Below are positions 33,361 to 40,898 of a stretch of DNA of 64,000 nt, piece after piece. Under the pieces are notes generated by a model. That model was not told the origin of the DNA, searched no databases, and saw nothing but the letters and a program-made list of their open reading frames with translations. Source of the stretch: Burkholderiales bacterium (GTDB lineage: Bacteria > Pseudomonadota > Gammaproteobacteria > Burkholderiales > Usitatibacteraceae); contig JAHCAK010000015.1 in the NCBI GenBank assembly GCA_019634955.1, positions 23,638 through 87,637 of the forward strand, given 5' to 3'. Made by a program: the position numbers and the translations under genes. Position 1 is the first letter of the stretch. Every line of letters begins with the position of its first letter.

Positions 33361-34437
33361 ATGGACATCGCCCGCGACTGGAAGGGATACGCTGCCGCCG
33401 CCATCGCCGCGGCCGGGTGCACGCTCGCGGGGCTGGCGATGAAAGGCCGCTTCGACATCGTGAACATCGCGATGGTGTACGTCCTCGCCGTCGTGATCAT
33501 CGCCGTTCGCTACAGCCGCAGCGCGGCGATCGCGAGCGCCGCAACTTCCGTCATCGCGTTCGACGTGGCGTTCGTGCCCCCCGAGGGCGCGTTCACCGTG
33601 AACGACGTGCAGTACCTGTTCACCTTCGCGATCATGGTCGCGGTTGCGCTCGTGATCTCCCACCTGATGGAGAAGGGGCGGCGCGAGGAAGTGGCGCGCG
33701 CGCGCCTCGCGCTGGAGGCCGAGTCGGAGCGCATCCGCAGCACGCTGCTCGCCTCCATCACCCACGACCTGCGGACGCCCCTCGCGGTGCTCACGGGGGC
33801 CTCGTCCACGCTCGTTGAAGGGGGCGAGCGCCTTCCGGCGGCGCAGCGGGAGGCGCTTTCGCGCAGCATCTACGGCCAGGCGAGGGACCTCTTCGACCAG
33901 GTGGAGAAGATCCTGCAGATGACGCGCCTGGAGGCCGGCAGCGTCCGGCCGGAGCGCGACTGGGCCTCGCTCGCCGAGATCGCGGGCAGCGTGCTCTCGC
34001 GCATGGGCGACCGACTGGCGACGCACCGCGTCGTGGTGGAGATGGCACCCGACCTGCCCCTCGTTCGCGTCGACGCGCCGCTCGTCGAGCAGGTGCTCGT
34101 GAACGTGCTCGACAATGCCGCGCGCCACACGCCGCCGGGCACCGTGGTGGTGCTGCGCGCGAAGCGGGCCGGAGGCGATCTCGTCGTGGCGGTGGAGGAC
34201 AACGGGCCCGGGCCGGGCGAGCACGACCTGGATGGGCTTTTCGGCAAGTTCCGCGGCGGCGGCGAGGAGGGCGCGCGCGGCGGCTTCGGGCTGGGGCTCG
34301 CCATCTGCCGGGCCATCGTGGAGCTGCACGGCGGGCGCATCCGGGCGGAGGCGAACCCCGGCGGCGGCCTCGCGATCCGCTTCACCCTGCCCGTCGAAGC
34401 CTCGCCGCCGCCCCCTGTCGAGGCGGCAGGGGGCTGA
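33361..34437 (+). CDS. KdpD-like sensor histidine kinase lacking the N-terminal KdpD/Usp domains
   Basis: A 358-residue kinase that corresponds to the C-terminal half of KdpD: a DUF4118 membrane region (about 9-102, four short hydrophobic helices), a HisKA domain with H135 (ASITHDLRTPLAVL) and a HATPase_c domain (about 235-350) with N-box NVLDNAARHTPPG, G1 VEDNGPGPG and GGFGLGLAICRAI. The ~400-residue cytoplasmic KdpD and Usp domains of E. coli KdpD are missing and there is no room for them upstream. ATG at 33361 is preferred over the in-frame GTG at 33343. The KdpE gene follows after one base. The pair is divergent from kup. Confidence 0.9.
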   Translation: MDIARDWKGYAAAAIAAAGCTLAGLAMKGRFDIVNIAMVYVLAVVIIAVRYSRSAAIASAATSVIAFDVAFVPPEGAFTVNDVQYLFTFAIMVAVALVISHLMEKGRREEVARARLALEAESERIRSTLLASITHDLRTPLAVLTGASSTLVEGGERLPAAQREALSRSIYGQARDLFDQVEKILQMTRLEAGSVRPERDWASLAEIAGSVLSRMGDRLATHRVVVEMAPDLPLVRVDAPLVEQVLVNVLDNAARHTPPGTVVVLRAKRAGGDLVVAVEDNGPGPGEHDLDGLFGKFRGGGEEGARGGFGLGLAICRAIVELHGGRIRAEANPGGGLAIRFTLPVEASPPPPVEAAGG

Positions 34438-34438
34438 C

Positions 34439-35140
34439 ATGCCCGAAGCGCGCGCCACGATCCTGGTGGTCGAGGATGATCCGGAGATCCGGCGCTTCGT
34501 GTGCTCCGCGCTCGCGGCGGAGGGCCACAAGGTCGTCGAGTCCGCGAATGCGCGCCGGGGCGCCATCGACGCGACCACGCACCGGCCGGATGTCGCGATC
34601 GTCGACCTGGGCCTGCCGGACTTCGACGGCCTCGAGGTGATCCGCGGCATCCGCCGCTGGTCGCCGATGCCGGTCATCGTTCTTTCCGCGCGCTCGCGCG
34701 AGCACGCCAAGATCGAGGCCTTCGACGCGGGCGCGGACGACTACGTCACGAAGCCCTTCGGCGTGGGCGAGCTGCTCGCGCGGGTGCGCGTGGCGTTGCG
34801 CCACGCGGTGCGGCCAGCCTCCGGCGAGGGCGCGCTCCGCCTCGGCCCGTCCACGATCGACCTCGTGGCGCGGCGGGCGACGCGCGACGGCGCGGAGGTC
34901 CACCTCACGCCCACGGAGTTCCGGCTGGTGGGCTGCCTCGCGAAGCACGCCGGCATGGTGGTCTCGCACAAGCAGCTGCTGGGCGAGGTGTGGGGACCCA
35001 CGCACCTCGCGGACACGCACTATCTACGCATCTACATGAAGCAGCTTCGCGACAAGCTGGAGGCCGACCCGCTGCGGCCGAGGCACTTCATCACGGAGAC
35101 GGGCGTGGGATACCGCCTGCTGGCGGACGATCCGGCGTGA
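34439..35140 (+). CDS. kdpE: KdpE-like OmpR-family response regulator
   Basis: A 233-residue response regulator very close in pattern to E. coli KdpE (IRRFVCSALAAEGH, DLGLPDFDGLEVIRGIRRWSPMPVIVLSAR, DAGADDYVTKPFGVGELLARVRVALR). Phospho-acceptor D56, with acidic pair D13/D14 and K105. The C-terminal winged helix ends FITETGVGYRLL, as in KdpE. It starts one base after the kinase stop, so the two are a cognate pair. The kdpFABC target operon of classical KdpE is not in this window; kup, divergent from the kinase, is the nearest candidate target. Its last 50 bases overlap the converging diguanylate cyclase gene. Confidence 0.93.
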   Translation: MPEARATILVVEDDPEIRRFVCSALAAEGHKVVESANARRGAIDATTHRPDVAIVDLGLPDFDGLEVIRGIRRWSPMPVIVLSARSREHAKIEAFDAGADDYVTKPFGVGELLARVRVALRHAVRPASGEGALRLGPSTIDLVARRATRDGAEVHLTPTEFRLVGCLAKHAGMVVSHKQLLGEVWGPTHLADTHYLRIYMKQLRDKLEADPLRPRHFITETGVGYRLLADDPA

Positions 35141-36320
35141 GCGTGGCCATCGCCGCGCGCACGACATTGCGCCCCGACGCCTTCGCCTCGTAGAGCGCCT
35201 CGTCCGCGCGCCTGAGCACCGCCTCCGCGGCGATGTCGCGGCTCGCTGGCATCGTGGCCACGCCGACGCTCAGGGTGACGCGGCCGGAGGGCGAATCCTC
35301 GTGGGGAATCGCGAGGCCCTCCACGCCCTGCCGGACGTTCTCGGCCATCCGGGCGGCCGCCTCGGCAGGCATGTCGGAGTAGACGATGGCGAACTCCTCG
35401 CCGCCGTACCGCGCCGCCACGTCGCCCGAGCGGCGGGTGAATGTCTTGAGGACGCCTGCGATGCGCACGAGGCAGTCGTCGCCGGCGAGGTGGCCGTAGC
35501 GGTCGTTGAAGCGCTTGAAGTGGTCGACGTCGACCATGAGCACGGCGAAGGGGGAGCCGCGGCGCGCGGCCCGCGACCACTCGGAGGCGAGGAGGCGGTC
35601 GAAGTGCCGGCGGTTCGAGAGCCCCGTGAGCGCGTCCGTCACCGAGAGTTCCTCGAGCTTGCGGTTGGCCTCCTGCAGCTCCGCGCCTGCGCGCTCCTCG
35701 ACCATCAGCACGAGCCCCATCGCGAGCAGCATCGGCATGAGGACCGCCACCATGAACGAAGCCTGCTGGACGGGGCTGCCGGAGAGGATCGACGCCATCT
35801 CGAAGGGCCCGCGCAGGGCGGCCACGATGCGGCCGGCGAAGATCAGGACGACGAGCGCGAAGCCCGCCATCAGGACGTACTGCCCGCGTCCGGGCGTCAC
35901 CTTGCGGTGCTGGACGAGCGCAACCAGGATAACGAGCGCCTGCGCCGAGAACACCACGCCGGCCACGATCACGCGGACCCGGGCGTCGTCGAGAAACGCC
36001 GCGAACGCGACCGCGACCACCACGGCCGGCCCCCACAGCGCCACCAGCGGGAAGCGGCGCCCCTGGAACTGGGCGAGGCCGGCGGCGAAGAGCGCGAACG
36101 TCGCCGAGAGCGCCACGTTGGCGACGACGATCGACAGGAGATCGGGAATCGCGCCCCGCAGCATGAAGAGGACGTAGGTCACGCCGTGCGCGGCGAGGGC
36201 GCCCGCCCAGGAGAGGAATGCCGCCATCCGCCGGTACGCCACGATCGCGAGCGCCGCCGCCATCACGAAGCTCGCGACGGCGGTCGCGGCGAGCAGGGTG
36301 GGGACGCTCAGGCCCGTCAT
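35091..36320 (-). CDS. Membrane-bound diguanylate cyclase (GGDEF)
   Basis: A 409-residue c-di-GMP synthase. Six or more membrane helices occupy about 5-208, a short coiled coil follows (EERAGAELQEANRKLEEL), then the GGDEF domain (about 225-390) with VDHFKRFNDRYGH and the active GGEEF at 306-310. The allosteric product-inhibition site RxxD is present at R297-S-G-D300, five residues before GGEEF, so feedback inhibition is expected. The ATG at 36318-36320 overlaps the chrA stop (ATGA), coupling it to the chromate transporter. Its 3' end overlaps the kdpE-like gene on the other strand by 50 bases; the overlapping tail (after about 390) is outside the conserved domain. Confidence 0.93.
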   Translation of the reverse strand: MTGLSVPTLLAATAVASFVMAAALAIVAYRRMAAFLSWAGALAAHGVTYVLFMLRGAIPDLLSIVVANVALSATFALFAAGLAQFQGRRFPLVALWGPAVVVAVAFAAFLDDARVRVIVAGVVFSAQALVILVALVQHRKVTPGRGQYVLMAGFALVVLIFAGRIVAALRGPFEMASILSGSPVQQASFMVAVLMPMLLAMGLVLMVEERAGAELQEANRKLEELSVTDALTGLSNRRHFDRLLASEWSRAARRGSPFAVLMVDVDHFKRFNDRYGHLAGDDCLVRIAGVLKTFTRRSGDVAARYGGEEFAIVYSDMPAEAAARMAENVRQGVEGLAIPHEDSPSGRVTLSVGVATMPASRDIAAEAVLRRADEALYEAKASGRNVVRAAMATLTPDRPPAGGIPRPSP

Positions 36321-37555
36321 GCGAAGGCCGCCAGCGCCCACCCGCCGGCCGCGGCGAGCACGACCACGACCACCGGCGACACCTTGCCCACCACGAGCAG
36401 CCCGAACGCGGCGAGCGCGAGGCCGAAGTCGGCCTTCGAGCGGATGGCGCTCGTCCACACGGGGTCGTAGAGGGCCGCGGCGAGCACGCCGACGACGGCC
36501 GCGTTCACGCCCGCCATGGCGCGCTGCACGCCGTCGCGCTGGCGCAGCGCCTCCCAGTGCGGCAGCGCGCCCGCGACGAGCAGGAACGCCGGCAGGAAGA
36601 TCGCGAGCAGCATCGCCGCGCCGCCCGCCCAGCCCCCGAGGGGCGAGGGCATCGCCGCACCGAGGAAGGCCGCGAAGGTGAAGAGTGGGCCGGGCACGGC
36701 CTGCGCCGCACCGTAGCCCGCGAGGAAGGTGTCGGCGCCGACCCACCCCGGCGGAACGACGCTCGACTGCAGCAGCGGCAGCACGACGTGGCCGCCGCCG
36801 AACACGAGCGAGCCGGCCTGGTAGAACGCGGAGAAGGCCGGGAGCGCAAGGGAATCGTCCATGGCCGCGAGCGCCGGCAGCAGCACGAGGAGCAGGCCGA
36901 AGGCAGCGAGGAGCACCGTGCCCGTCGTCCGGCTCACGCCGTAGTCGCGGTGCTGCAGCGCGGGCAGGTGCCCGAGCGAAAGGGCCCACCGGCCGATGAG
37001 CCCGCCGGCGACGATCACGCCGACCTGCCCCGCCGCCGTCGGCATCGCCAGCACCGCGATCGTCGCGCCGAATGCGATCGCGGCGCGCGGCCGGTCCGGG
37101 CAGAGGGAGCGCGCCATGCCCCACACCGCCTGCGCGACCACCGCCACCGCCACGACCTTGAGCCCGTGCACGGCGCCGGAGCGGGCGAGGCCTTCCCACT
37201 GCGCGATGCCGAACGCGAACAGCACGAGCGCGATCGCCGAGGGCAGCGTGAAGCCCGCCCACGCCGCGAGCGCCCCCAGCCAGCCCGCGCGGCCGAGGCC
37301 GAGGGCGATGCCGACCTGGCTGCTCGCGGGCCCGGGCAGGAAATGGCACAGCGCGACGAGGTCGGCGTAGCTCTTGTCGTCGAGCCACTTGCGGCGCTCG
37401 ACGAATTCGGTGCGGAAATAGCCCAGGTGCGCGACCGGCCCGCCGAAGGAAGTGAGGCCGAGCTTCAGGAAGGCGGCGAGCACCTCCAGCGGCGAGGCGC
37501 GCTGCCCGGCGGGATGGGTCTCGCCGCTCGCGGGCGTGCCGGGATCCGGGGTCAT
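36317..37555 (-). CDS. chrA: Chromate transporter, CHR family (ChrA)
   Basis: A 412-residue two-domain CHR protein (long-chain ChrA), an inner-membrane efflux carrier for chromate, possibly also acting on sulfate-like anions. Each half starts with the family motif: FLKLGLTSFGGPVAHLGYFR (about 29-48) and FYQAGSLVFGGGHVVLPLL (about 245-263); CHFLPGPASSQ (about 70) and YGAAQAVPGPLFTF (about 283) are the repeated second motifs. About 10-12 membrane helices. No chrB regulator is adjacent. It lies 15 bases after a serine-hydrolase gene and overlaps the diguanylate cyclase gene by 4 bases. Confidence 0.92.
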   Translation of the reverse strand: MTPDPGTPASGETHPAGQRASPLEVLAAFLKLGLTSFGGPVAHLGYFRTEFVERRKWLDDKSYADLVALCHFLPGPASSQVGIALGLGRAGWLGALAAWAGFTLPSAIALVLFAFGIAQWEGLARSGAVHGLKVVAVAVVAQAVWGMARSLCPDRPRAAIAFGATIAVLAMPTAAGQVGVIVAGGLIGRWALSLGHLPALQHRDYGVSRTTGTVLLAAFGLLLVLLPALAAMDDSLALPAFSAFYQAGSLVFGGGHVVLPLLQSSVVPPGWVGADTFLAGYGAAQAVPGPLFTFAAFLGAAMPSPLGGWAGGAAMLLAIFLPAFLLVAGALPHWEALRQRDGVQRAMAGVNAAVVGVLAAALYDPVWTSAIRSKADFGLALAAFGLLVVGKVSPVVVVVLAAAGGWALAAFA

Positions 37556-37570
37556 CGGTGCGATTCTCGC

Positions 37571-38635
37571 CTAAACGCCGAGCGCCCGGGTCACCCGGCT
37601 CACGAACCCCGCCGAATGCGCCCCGTCGAGCCAGCGCGCGACGACGACCGCCTCGCGCGCCGGGTCGATCCATGTCATGTGGCCCCCGGCGCCGAACATG
37701 AACCAGCTCTCGCGCGAGGCGTCGGCGAAGAGGTGCCCGTCGCGGTTGAGCCAGGAGAGGAAGCCGTAGAACGGCGCCACGGCGCACGGCTCGCGCATGC
37801 GCCGCACCCAGTCGCGCGGCACGAGCTCGCGGCTCTCGTGGATGCCTTCGTCGAGGAGGAGCTGGCCGATGCGCGCCTGGTCGCGCGCGCCGATCGAGAC
37901 GCCGCCGCCCCAGTGCGTGCCGCCGGGCACCGACGGCATGCGCCGCCCGTCGATCTCCACCCACGCGTCGTCGTAGCCCTCCCAGCGGAAATCGCGGCCG
38001 CCGCCGAGCGGCTGCAGGACGCTTTCGAGGAAGACTTCCGGCAACGGCCGCCGGAACAGGTGCAGCAGCGCCAGCGCGAGCTGGTTGATGCGCACGTCGT
38101 TGTACTCCCAGTAAGTGCCCGGCTCGCGAAGCGCCCGGCGCTCGCCCTTCCTGCCCGTGGGCGGCTTCGGGTCGTGGGAGACGCGCCGGTGGTGCTCCAC
38201 CTGGTCGGGCATGCCGAAGCACTCGCCCTCCCACTCGCTCGTCTGCGTGAGGAGGTGCTCCCAGGTGATGGCGCGGTCGTGCGGCGAGTCGAAGCCGATG
38301 CCCGGGAGCCGCTCGCCCACGCGCTCGCCGGGTTCGAGAAGGCCGCGCGCATGCGCGATGCCCGCCAGCATCGCGAGGTAGGTCTTCGCGACGCTGAAGG
38401 TCTGGTCGGCGCGGTCGGGCTCTCCCCAGGCCGCGACTTCCTCGCCGCGCACGCGGATCACGCCGGAGACGCCGCCGCGCGGATGCACCGGCCCGCGCAG
38501 GCGGTTGAACGGCGGGGGATCGTCGTGGTGCACGCCCCAGCGCGCGGGGTCGGCCGACGGATCGCGGGGCCAGCCGATCTCGTGGGACTGCGCGAAGGCG
38601 ACGGCTTCGTCGAAGCGCCGCGAGTTCGTGGCCAT
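37571..38635 (-). CDS. Serine hydrolase of the beta-lactamase/PBP class C fold
   Basis: A 354-residue hydrolase of the beta-lactamase (class C/esterase EstB) superfamily. Nucleophile motif S81-V-A-K84 (QTFSVAKTYLAM), second motif around YWEYND (Y178, N179) and a C-terminal FGAGGHMTWIDP in the place of KTG. HLLTQTSEWEG and VGERLPGIGFDSPHDRAITW are standard for these esterase-like members. There is no signal peptide, so it is likely cytoplasmic; an esterase or peptidase role is more probable than antibiotic hydrolysis. It starts 9 bases after the LysE-family gene in the same transcription direction. Confidence 0.88.
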   Translation of the reverse strand: MATNSRRFDEAVAFAQSHEIGWPRDPSADPARWGVHHDDPPPFNRLRGPVHPRGGVSGVIRVRGEEVAAWGEPDRADQTFSVAKTYLAMLAGIAHARGLLEPGERVGERLPGIGFDSPHDRAITWEHLLTQTSEWEGECFGMPDQVEHHRRVSHDPKPPTGRKGERRALREPGTYWEYNDVRINQLALALLHLFRRPLPEVFLESVLQPLGGGRDFRWEGYDDAWVEIDGRRMPSVPGGTHWGGGVSIGARDQARIGQLLLDEGIHESRELVPRDWVRRMREPCAVAPFYGFLSWLNRDGHLFADASRESWFMFGAGGHMTWIDPAREAVVVARWLDGAHSAGFVSRVTRALGV

Positions 38636-38644
38636 GGCGGTGGC

Positions 38645-39262
38645 TCAGGCTTCGCGCCGCGCCAGCGCCAGGTAGGCCGCCAGCCCCAGCATCGTGACGC
38701 CCGACACGCGGGTCATCAGGCGCGCGCGCGCCGCGCGGGCGGCGCCTGAGCGGAGCAGGCGATCGGTCGCTAAGACCGCGACGACGTCGACGAGCGTATT
38801 GAGCGCCACGCAGACGCTCCCGAGCAGCACCAGTTGCGGGACCAGCGGCTCGGCCGGCGCCACGAACTGCGGCAGGAAGGCGAGGAAGAAGAGCGCCGTC
38901 TTCACGTTGAGCACCTCGACGAGAATGCCCTCGAACAGCGCGCGGCGGGCGCCTTGCGAGGCGACGCGCTCCACCGCGAGCGCGTGATCCTGGCGAAGCA
39001 GCAGGCGGATGCCGAGGTAGGCGAGGTAGGCCGCGCCCAGATATTTCACGACCGTGAACGCTGCGGCCGACTGGGCCACGAGGATCGACAGCCCGAGCGC
39101 CGCCGCAAGCACGTGGAGCATCCCGCCGATCCCCGTGCCAAGGCACGACGCAAGCCCTTCCGGTCGCCCGCCGGCGACCGTGCGCGCGACGACATAGGCG
39201 ATGCCCGGGCCGGGCGTGACGGCCAGCACGGTGGCGGCGATGGCGAAGGCGAGGAGGGACAT
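38645..39262 (-). CDS. LysE/RhtB family amino-acid exporter
   Basis: A 205-residue six-helix exporter of the LysE/RhtB family. N-terminal signature FAIAATVLAVTPGPGIAYVVARTVAGGRPEG in consecutive segments contains the invariant TPGP; the central FEGILVEVLNVKTALFFLAFLPQFV (about 110-134) is the second family block (NPK/NVKT-ALFFLAFLPQF). These proteins export amino acids or homoserine lactones. The ATG at 39260-39262 follows a purine-rich GGAG-like stretch. It is part of a closely spaced minus-strand run and is followed by the serine hydrolase after 9 bases. Confidence 0.92.
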   Translation of the reverse strand: MSLLAFAIAATVLAVTPGPGIAYVVARTVAGGRPEGLASCLGTGIGGMLHVLAAALGLSILVAQSAAAFTVVKYLGAAYLAYLGIRLLLRQDHALAVERVASQGARRALFEGILVEVLNVKTALFFLAFLPQFVAPAEPLVPQLVLLGSVCVALNTLVDVVAVLATDRLLRSGAARAARARLMTRVSGVTMLGLAAYLALARREA

Positions 39263-39331
39263 GCCGTCAGGAGCTGCAAAGGGCGCAAGGCGGGACCGTC
39301 ATTCTGCCCGACGGCGCGGTGCGCCGGGACG

Positions 39332-39583
39332 TCACTCCTTTTCCGCCCGGCACTCCCGCCACGCCGCGTATGCCAAAAGGAGCGTGGGCACCGCGAAGAC
39401 CAGCCGCGCGCCGAGCTCGCCGATCGAGCCCGCGAGGGCGGAGACGAGGGCGCCGAGCCTCGGCCCCCGCGCGAGGATCTCGAACGGGACGAGGAGCACG
39501 ACGAGCGCCAGCGCCACCATCAGCACGGCGATGAAGGCGGGCACGGCGGCGCTAGCCCAGCGCCCGGCGCAGCCTCGCGGCAT
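39332..39583 (-). CDS. Small two-helix membrane protein of unknown function
   Basis: About 83 residues (or 70 if translation begins at the GTG at 39542-39544). Two hydrophobic segments are clear: VPAFIAVLMVALALVVLLVP and ARLVFAVPTLLLAYAAW, joined by a Gly/Ala-rich loop, ending in a charged tail (RECRAEKE). I do not recognise a family. The ATG at 39581-39583 overlaps the 3' end of the HIT gene by 32 bases and has AGAGGA close upstream. It is probably expressed with the HIT gene; a 69-base gap separates it from the LysE-type gene. Confidence 0.6.
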   Translation of the reverse strand: MPRGCAGRWASAAVPAFIAVLMVALALVVLLVPFEILARGPRLGALVSALAGSIGELGARLVFAVPTLLLAYAAWRECRAEKE

Positions 39584-39977
39584 AGTCCTCTAGCAGGGCA
39601 GGCGGCGGGTCCTTGCGCGGCCACGACAGCGCGATGCCGTCGCCCGCGTGCCGGGGCACCACGTGCAGGTGGAAGTGGAAGACCGTCTGGTCGCCTTCCT
39701 TGCCGTTGGCTTGCAGGAGCGTCATCCCCGGGGGATCGAACGTTGCCTTGACCGCGAGCGCCACGCGCCGCGCGGTGCGCATGACGGCCGCTGCCTCGTC
39801 GGGCGTGATGTCGAGCAGCGTGGCCGCGTGGCGCTTCACCGCGACGAGCGTGTGGCCGGGGTTGAGCTGGCCGAGATCCATGAACGCGAGCGTCAGCTCG
39901 TCCTCGTGGACGCGGTGCGACGGGATCTCGCCGGCGATGAGGCGGCAGAAGATGCAGGAAACAGGCGGGTTGCCCAT
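39552..39977 (-). CDS. HIT-family nucleotide hydrolase/transferase (HinT-like)
   Basis: A 141-residue histidine-triad protein. N-terminal zinc pair C8/C11 (SCIFCRLIAGEIPSH) and the active-site triad H101-F-H103-L-H105 followed by VVPRH. HTLVAVKRHAATLLD in the centre is typical. HIT proteins hydrolyse AMP/GMP linked to amines or small dinucleotides; the fuller length and CIFC zinc pair fit the bacterial HIT1/HinT branch. It lies 12 bases downstream of the SDR gene and overlaps the start of the small membrane protein gene. Confidence 0.93.
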   Translation of the reverse strand: MGNPPVSCIFCRLIAGEIPSHRVHEDELTLAFMDLGQLNPGHTLVAVKRHAATLLDITPDEAAAVMRTARRVALAVKATFDPPGMTLLQANGKEGDQTVFHFHLHVVPRHAGDGIALSWPRKDPPPALLEDYAARLRRALG

Positions 39978-39989
39978 GGGAGCGGGCCC

Positions 39990-40697
39990 TCAGCCGATGG
40001 CGCGGGTCAGCCCGCCGTCGACGCGGATGTTCTGGCCCGTGATGTAGGCGGCGCCCTCGGAGGCGAGGAAGGCGATCGTCGCGGCCACCTCCTCGCTCCG
40101 GCCGTAGCGCTTCATCGGCACGCCCTGCCGTCGCTCCTCGGTGGCGGGCAGGCTGTCGATCCAGCCGGGCAGCACGTTGTTCATGCGCACGCCGTCCGCG
40201 GCATACTGGTCGGCGAAGATCTTCGTGAAGGCCGCGAGCCCCGCCCGCGCCACGGCCGAGGTCGGGAACTGCGCGCTCGGCTCGAAGGCCCACGCCGTGG
40301 AGATGTTGATGATGGCGCCCGCCTTCTGCCGCACCATCACCGGCGTCACGAGGCGCGCGGGCCGGATCACGTTGAGCAGGTAGGTGTCGATCCCCTGGTG
40401 CCACTGCTCGTCGGTGATCTCCAGGATCGGCGCGCGCGGCCCGTGGCCCGCGCTGTTCACGAGGACGTCGATCCGGCCCCAGCGTTCGAGCGCCGCGTCT
40501 ACGAGGCGCTTCAGGTCCTCGTGGGACTGGTTCGAGCCCGTCACCCCGAGGCCGCCGAGTTCCTTCGCGAGCGCCTCGCCCTTGCCGGACGACGACAGGA
40601 TCGCGACCTGGTACCCGTCCGCCGCGAGCCGGCGGGCCGCGGCGGCACCCATGCCGCTGCCGCCCGCGGTGACGATGGCCACCTTCTCTACGCTCAT
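39990..40697 (-). CDS. SDR-fold oxidoreductase-like protein lacking the Tyr-x3-Lys pair
   Basis: A 235-residue short-chain dehydrogenase/reductase fold. Cofactor loop VTAGGSGMGAAAARRLAADG (about 9-28), NSAGHG (about 81-86) and the catalytic Ser in INISTAWAF (about 133) are present. At the place of the catalytic YxxxK, the sequence reads FPTSAVARAGLAAF: Thr and Ala replace Tyr and Lys. The C-terminus (ITGQNIRVDGGLTRAIG) is normal FabG-like. It therefore belongs to the SDR-like subgroup without the catalytic tetrad; it may bind NAD(P) without dehydrogenase activity or use other residues. It heads a minus-strand run with the HIT gene 12 bases downstream. Confidence 0.88.
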   Translation of the reverse strand: MSVEKVAIVTAGGSGMGAAAARRLAADGYQVAILSSSGKGEALAKELGGLGVTGSNQSHEDLKRLVDAALERWGRIDVLVNSAGHGPRAPILEITDEQWHQGIDTYLLNVIRPARLVTPVMVRQKAGAIINISTAWAFEPSAQFPTSAVARAGLAAFTKIFADQYAADGVRMNNVLPGWIDSLPATEERRQGVPMKRYGRSEEVAATIAFLASEGAAYITGQNIRVDGGLTRAIG

Positions 40698-40898
40698 GTC
40701 CCGTTCTCCGATCTCACTGCCTCAAAGCGGCGTCGCCTCCCGGCGGGGATATTCGCGGCATCGGACATGGGTCCTCCAGTCCCGATGCGGACACATCATG
40801 AAGCCAAATGAGGCGCCGTGCCATCGCGGGTTTGGGTCGCGCTATCGCCGCCGACCCGACCGTCGTGGCCCGCGTCCTGCATTGGAACGACCCGCTGC

